Shown here: one piece after another, positions 5,806 through 8,937 of the stretch
Position numbering within the stretch: the first letter of the stretch is position 1
Layout of the letters: each line of letters starts with the position of its first letter
From: Lachnospiraceae bacterium
GTDB lineage: Bacteria > Bacillota_A > Clostridia > Lachnospirales > Lachnospiraceae
Assembly: GCA_004556565.1 (NCBI GenBank)
Contig: SFGN01000083.1
Coordinates: 1-8,937, forward strand
DNA: 8,937 bases
Direction: 5' to 3'
Notes under the pieces: generated by a model
The model's database searches: none
Told to the model about the DNA's origin: nothing
What the model saw: the letters and a program-made list of their open reading frames with translations, nothing else
Program-made: the position numbers and the translations under genes

Positions 5806-7968
5806 ATGCCAATCACATGGAGTAACACCAATCACACATGGAACCTCAGCGGCGGAAATGTCAGCTATGTCCTACATGTCAATGCTGCCCGTCAGTTGAT
5901 GGGAGTGTATTGGGGAAAGCGCGTTCATGACCAGGCCATTACTTTTGTTCCGGAAGACTATCCCGGATTTGCCTCATTTGACCTGCCTGTCGGTTGGTTG
6001 CCGCACGAGGTCCCGACGCTCGGTACCGGTTGGTATGGCACACCGGCCATTGATGTGGTTAATCCGCAGGGTGATCATGTTGTCTCCCTGCAAGTGAAAG
6101 ATAGTACCATTTTCAGCGGCAAGAAAACAATCGAAGGCTTGCCCGCAACATATGTTGAGGAAGAAGACGAAGCGACCTCGTTCGAAATCACCGTGGAAGA
6201 CTCGGCCATCGGCCTTCAGGGTGTTTTGACCTATACTATTTTTGAACAGACCGGTGCATTGGCACGTAGTATGCGGATCATCAATACTGGCTCCGAGCCT
6301 TTGGTGATCCGAGGAGCGCAATCCGCTTCCGTACTGCTTTGGGGCAATGACTATCAGATAGTCCATCTCAAGGGTTCCTGGGCAAGAGAACGAAGTGTGG
6401 TGCGAAAGCCCATTGGCGAAGGAACCTACAGCATTTTCAGCCAGAGGGGTTCATCGGGGCATGAGGAAAATCCTTTCCTTGCATTGTGCCATCCGTCAAC
6501 AACAGAGCACCAGGGTGAAGTCTATGCGATGAATCTGATTTACAGTGGAAGCTTTTATGCCTCTGCTGCTGTTGATAATGCCAACAACTCCAGAATGAGC
6601 ATCGGTTTGAATCCGCAGGTGTTCTCCTGGAAACTCGAACCTTCTGCGTCATTCTGTACGCCTGAAGCCGTGTTGGTATTTTCTGATCAGGGTTTTAACG
6701 GTATGTCGGCGATCTATCACAAACTGTATCGTACTAGGCTTGCCAGAGGATACTGGCGGGACCGGGAGCGTCCGATCCTGATCAACAACTGGGAAGCTAC
6801 CTACTTTGACTTTACGCAGGAGAAAATCCTTGAGATCGCACGCACCGCGCATGATTTAGGCATTGAGCTTTTTGTGATGGATGATGGCTGGTTTGGCAAG
6901 AGAAACTGTGACAACTGCTCGTTAGGTGATTGGGTTGTTAATCGGGAGAAGCTGCCGGATGGATTGGATGGTCTATCAAAACGCATTCATGACTTGGGCA
7001 TGCTGTTTGGCTTGTGGATGGAACCAGAAATGATCTCTCCAGACAGTGATCTGTTCCGGGCACATCCGGATTGGTGTCTTCATGTAAAGGGACGACCTTC
7101 TACTTTGGAGCGTTCACAGCTCATTCTCGATTTAAGCAGAGCAGAGGTTCAGGATTATGTGATCGAAGCAGTTTGTCGTGTGCTGCGCGAAAGCAATGCA
7201 GATTACCTCAAATGGGACATGAATCGAAATATGACGGAGTATTTCTCTGCTGATATCCCGGTGGAGCAGCAGATGGAAGTTCAGCACCGGTATATACTTG
7301 GCGTGTATCGGATTTTGGATGCCGTGGTTTCTACTTTCCCAGATGTTCTTTTTGAAGCTTGTTCTGGTGGTGGTGGCCGATTTGATGGTGGTATGCTATA
7401 CTATATGCCTCAGATATGGACCAGCGATAACACAGACGCAGTTTCAAGGTTGAGCATCCAGTACGGTACCTCTATGGTGTACCCCATTAGCTCCATGGGC
7501 GCGCATGTCAGTGCGGTCCCGAATCATCAATGTGAGCGTGTCACCTCGTTGAAAATGCGAGGAGATGTGGCACTGAGTGGAAACTTTGGTTTCGAACTAG
7601 ATTTGACCAAAGCATCTGCAGATGAACGAGAAGAAATCAAGCAACTTGTCATCATGGTCAAACGCCATCGTCACTTGACACAGCAAGGTGTCTTTTCCAG
7701 ACTAGCCAATCCAGAAGGTGGCAAATATGCTGCCTGGCAGTATATCAGCCAGGACGGCAGCGAAGCACTTTTGTGCACGTTCAAAATTCTATCGGTTCCC
7801 AACATGCCGCCATTCAGAGTACGCATGACAAATCTGGATGACATGGCGGATTATGAGAGTGACGATGGAACGGTCTATTCTGGCGCGCAGCTGATGTATC
7901 AGGGAATAAGTACACATCTCGCCGGAGACTTCAGCAGCTGTGTGATGCACTTTACCAGAAAGGGATAA
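5806..7968 (+). CDS. GH36 alpha-galactosidase
   Basis: A 720-residue enzyme of the usual length for bacterial GH36 (RafA/AgaA/MelA type) that hydrolyses terminal alpha-1,6-galactosyl groups from melibiose, raffinose, stachyose or galactomannan fragments. Domains in order: an N-terminal beta-sandwich (about 5-285), a (beta/alpha)8 catalytic barrel (about 300-640) and a C-terminal beta domain. Conserved motifs are visible: FVMDDGWFG with Asp359-Asp360, LWMEPEM (403-409), LDLSR, YLKWDMNRN with the nucleophile Asp471, EACSGGGGRFD around Cys519, and TSDNTDA with acid/base Asp541. The 70-residue spacing of the two catalytic aspartates is as expected. No signal peptide is present, so it acts in the cytoplasm on imported sugar. 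AAAGGAG lies directly after the permease stop, 8 bases before ATG. All key residues are present. The symbol (aga, rafA, melA) cannot be chosen from sequence alone. Confidence 0.97.
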   Translation: MPITWSNTNHTWNLSGGNVSYVLHVNAARQLMGVYWGKRVHDQAITFVPEDYPGFASFDLPVGWLPHEVPTLGTGWYGTPAIDVVNPQGDHVVSLQVKDSTIFSGKKTIEGLPATYVEEEDEATSFEITVEDSAIGLQGVLTYTIFEQTGALARSMRIINTGSEPLVIRGAQSASVLLWGNDYQIVHLKGSWARERSVVRKPIGEGTYSIFSQRGSSGHEENPFLALCHPSTTEHQGEVYAMNLIYSGSFYASAAVDNANNSRMSIGLNPQVFSWKLEPSASFCTPEAVLVFSDQGFNGMSAIYHKLYRTRLARGYWRDRERPILINNWEATYFDFTQEKILEIARTAHDLGIELFVMDDGWFGKRNCDNCSLGDWVVNREKLPDGLDGLSKRIHDLGMLFGLWMEPEMISPDSDLFRAHPDWCLHVKGRPSTLERSQLILDLSRAEVQDYVIEAVCRVLRESNADYLKWDMNRNMTEYFSADIPVEQQMEVQHRYILGVYRILDAVVSTFPDVLFEACSGGGGRFDGGMLYYMPQIWTSDNTDAVSRLSIQYGTSMVYPISSMGAHVSAVPNHQCERVTSLKMRGDVALSGNFGFELDLTKASADEREEIKQLVIMVKRHRHLTQQGVFSRLANPEGGKYAAWQYISQDGSEALLCTFKILSVPNMPPFRVRMTNLDDMADYESDDGTVYSGAQLMYQGISTHLAGDFSSCVMHFTRKG

Positions 7969-7973
7969 AGAAA

Positions 7974-8744
7974 ATGTCACATGCTTTCCATGTTGATCAT
8001 CTGTTTGGTGATGCTTCAGAAAAACCGTTGGATCGGGTTGTACCCAATGGTGGTTATGCCAGAATCCTTCGCACCATAGGAATCGTTGGTGATAGCTTAT
8101 CCGCCGGTGAATATGAAACCAAGAATGCACAGGGCGAATCGGAATATACGGATATCTACGAAAACTCCTGGGCTTCCTATTTAGCTAATGTTTCGGGAAT
8201 CAAGATTAAGAACTTCTCTCGTGGTGGAATGACTGCACGGGAATATCTGGATTCCTGGGCTGAGAAAAATAACTTTTGGCAAGCTGGTTCTGATTGTCTG
8301 GCTTTTATCGTCGCACTAGGAGTGAATGATCTCTTCTTCCGTGGTGTACCAATTGATCACGCCGATGATTCACAAGCAGATTACTCATCCTCATTCAAGG
8401 AGCAATTCTGTGAGATTCTTCAGCGATACAGAGCTATTTCTCCAAAAGCGAAGTTCTTCTTGATGACGATGCCCAAAGGGCAATTATTGAGTGAGTGGAA
8501 TCTGCTTGCTGATCAACATAGACAGCTTATGTATGAGATAGCAGCGCAAACATCCGACTGCTATGTCATTGATCTTCGAGCCTATGCCCCTGAGCTCACT
8601 ACAGATGCTCGAGAAAAGCTATATTTGAATGGCCATCTCAGTCCAATCGGATATGTTTGGCTTTCAGATATGGTTGGTTCTTACCTTGATTATCTTATTC
8701 GTCAACACTATGCGGATTTTGTGCAAATTGGTTTTCCTTATTGA
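7974..8744 (+). CDS. SGNH/GDSL-family hydrolase (putative sugar esterase)
   Basis: A 256-residue SGNH hydrolase. Block I is GIVGDSLSAG with nucleophile Ser41; block II is NFSRGGMTAREY, whose glycine helps form the oxyanion hole; block III is ALGVND with Asn118; block V is LNGHLSP with His221. The Asp normally three residues before the catalytic His is replaced by Leu218, which I recall as usual for this clostridial subgroup but cannot verify here. There is no signal peptide, so it should act in the cytoplasm. It starts 5 bases after the alpha-galactosidase stop with AAGGG overlapping the end of that gene, and is last in the operon before a terminator. The setting suggests removal of acetyl or other acyl groups from imported alpha-galactosides, for example acetylated galactoglucomannan oligosaccharides. 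The substrate is inference. Confidence 0.88.
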   Translation: MSHAFHVDHLFGDASEKPLDRVVPNGGYARILRTIGIVGDSLSAGEYETKNAQGESEYTDIYENSWASYLANVSGIKIKNFSRGGMTAREYLDSWAEKNNFWQAGSDCLAFIVALGVNDLFFRGVPIDHADDSQADYSSSFKEQFCEILQRYRAISPKAKFFLMTMPKGQLLSEWNLLADQHRQLMYEIAAQTSDCYVIDLRAYAPELTTDAREKLYLNGHLSPIGYVWLSDMVGSYLDYLIRQHYADFVQIGFPY

Positions 8745-8813
8745 TCAAATACTCTCAAATGAATGATTTTTGACATAAGAAAAGAAACCCGATAAGTGGA
8801 TATGAGAAACAGG

Positions 8814-8842
8814 CCCTTCACTTCTTAAGAGTGGAGGGTTTT
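8814..8842 (+). terminator. Operon terminator
   Basis: CCCTTCACT (8814-8822) pairs with AGTGGAGGG (8830-8838) through 9 positions with one G-T wobble and a 7-base loop, followed by TTTTGTTG. It lies 70 bases after the SGNH hydrolase stop and is the natural end of the alpha-galactoside operon. It is almost identical in arms and loop to the hairpin at 820-848. Confidence 0.8.
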
Positions 8843-8848
8843 GTTGTC

Positions 8849-8937
8849 GCTTCAGCGAAGAAGAAAACCACCAGCGGAGCTGGTGAGAGGGAAAAGCTTA
8901 AGATACAAGAAGCGCCTCCTTTGCTATAATGAGAGCA
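8849..8937 (+). mobile_element. Probable left end of an IS200-like element (cut by window edge)
   Basis: Directly after the operon terminator are two small hairpins: CTTC-AGC-GAAG (8850-8860) and a 7-bp stem CACCAGC (8869-8875) / GCTGGTG (8879-8885), then GAGGGAAAAG and a TATAAT box (8925-8930) pointing out of the window. This order resembles from memory the left ends of IS200/IS605-family elements of gut clostridia, in which the GCGCCTCC and GCTATAATGAGAGCA sequence precedes a Y1-type tnpA. No transposase codon is inside the window, the exact boundary is unknown, and the call rests on recollection and layout. An alternative is simply the promoter of an unseen gene. Confidence 0.45.

Noticed and set aside
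8764..8800. TTGACA-like box with GATAAG before the terminator as an extra promoter
   Set aside because: The spacing to any -10-like sequence is poor (15 bases to GATAAG), and a transcript would run straight into the terminator.

Overview
The window looks like chromosomal DNA of a gut or rumen clostridium (Bacillota, class Clostridia). The grounds are moderate GC, strong AGGAGG-type ribosome binding sites, sigma-A promoters with 17-bp spacers, a carbohydrate ABC transporter without its own ATPase, a GH36 alpha-galactosidase, and a putative IS200-like end of a kind common in these bacteria. This placement is inference from style and gene families; no rRNA or marker gene is present.

Left part (1-1500), accessory DNA read on the minus strand. 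Positions 1-178 hold no convincing gene but contain two copies of a degenerate hairpin-forming repeat. Next comes a truncated DUF262 (GmrSD-type) gene that breaks off inside its domain, with a 32-codon in-frame tail after its stop. A strong hairpin (820-848) separates it from a complete toxin-antitoxin operon, a Phd/YefM-like antitoxin followed by a RelE/ParE-like toxin, with a clear promoter and a candidate operator.

Right part (1579-8842), an alpha-galactoside utilisation locus. An AraC-family regulator on the minus strand faces a plus-strand operon: sugar-binding protein, two permeases, a cytoplasmic GH36 alpha-galactosidase and an SGNH/GDSL hydrolase. The two divergent promoters lie back to back with only 31 bp between their -35 boxes, and that gap holds a palindrome. 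A rho-independent terminator sits between the binding-protein gene and the permeases, and another closes the operon. The expected flow is capture of an alpha-galactoside outside, import through the two permeases powered by an ATPase encoded elsewhere, removal of the alpha-galactosyl group inside, and probably de-esterification of the sugar by the SGNH enzyme. That last step suggests acetylated galacto(gluco)mannan fragments as a possible substrate.

Right edge (about 8849-8937): two small hairpins and a -10 box that I read as the left end of an IS200-like insertion sequence cut by the window edge.

I see no wholly new system. The points most worth a second look are the esterase/alpha-galactosidase pairing, the compact divergent regulatory region, the recurring CCCTTCAC hairpin family and the unexplained repeat at the left edge.
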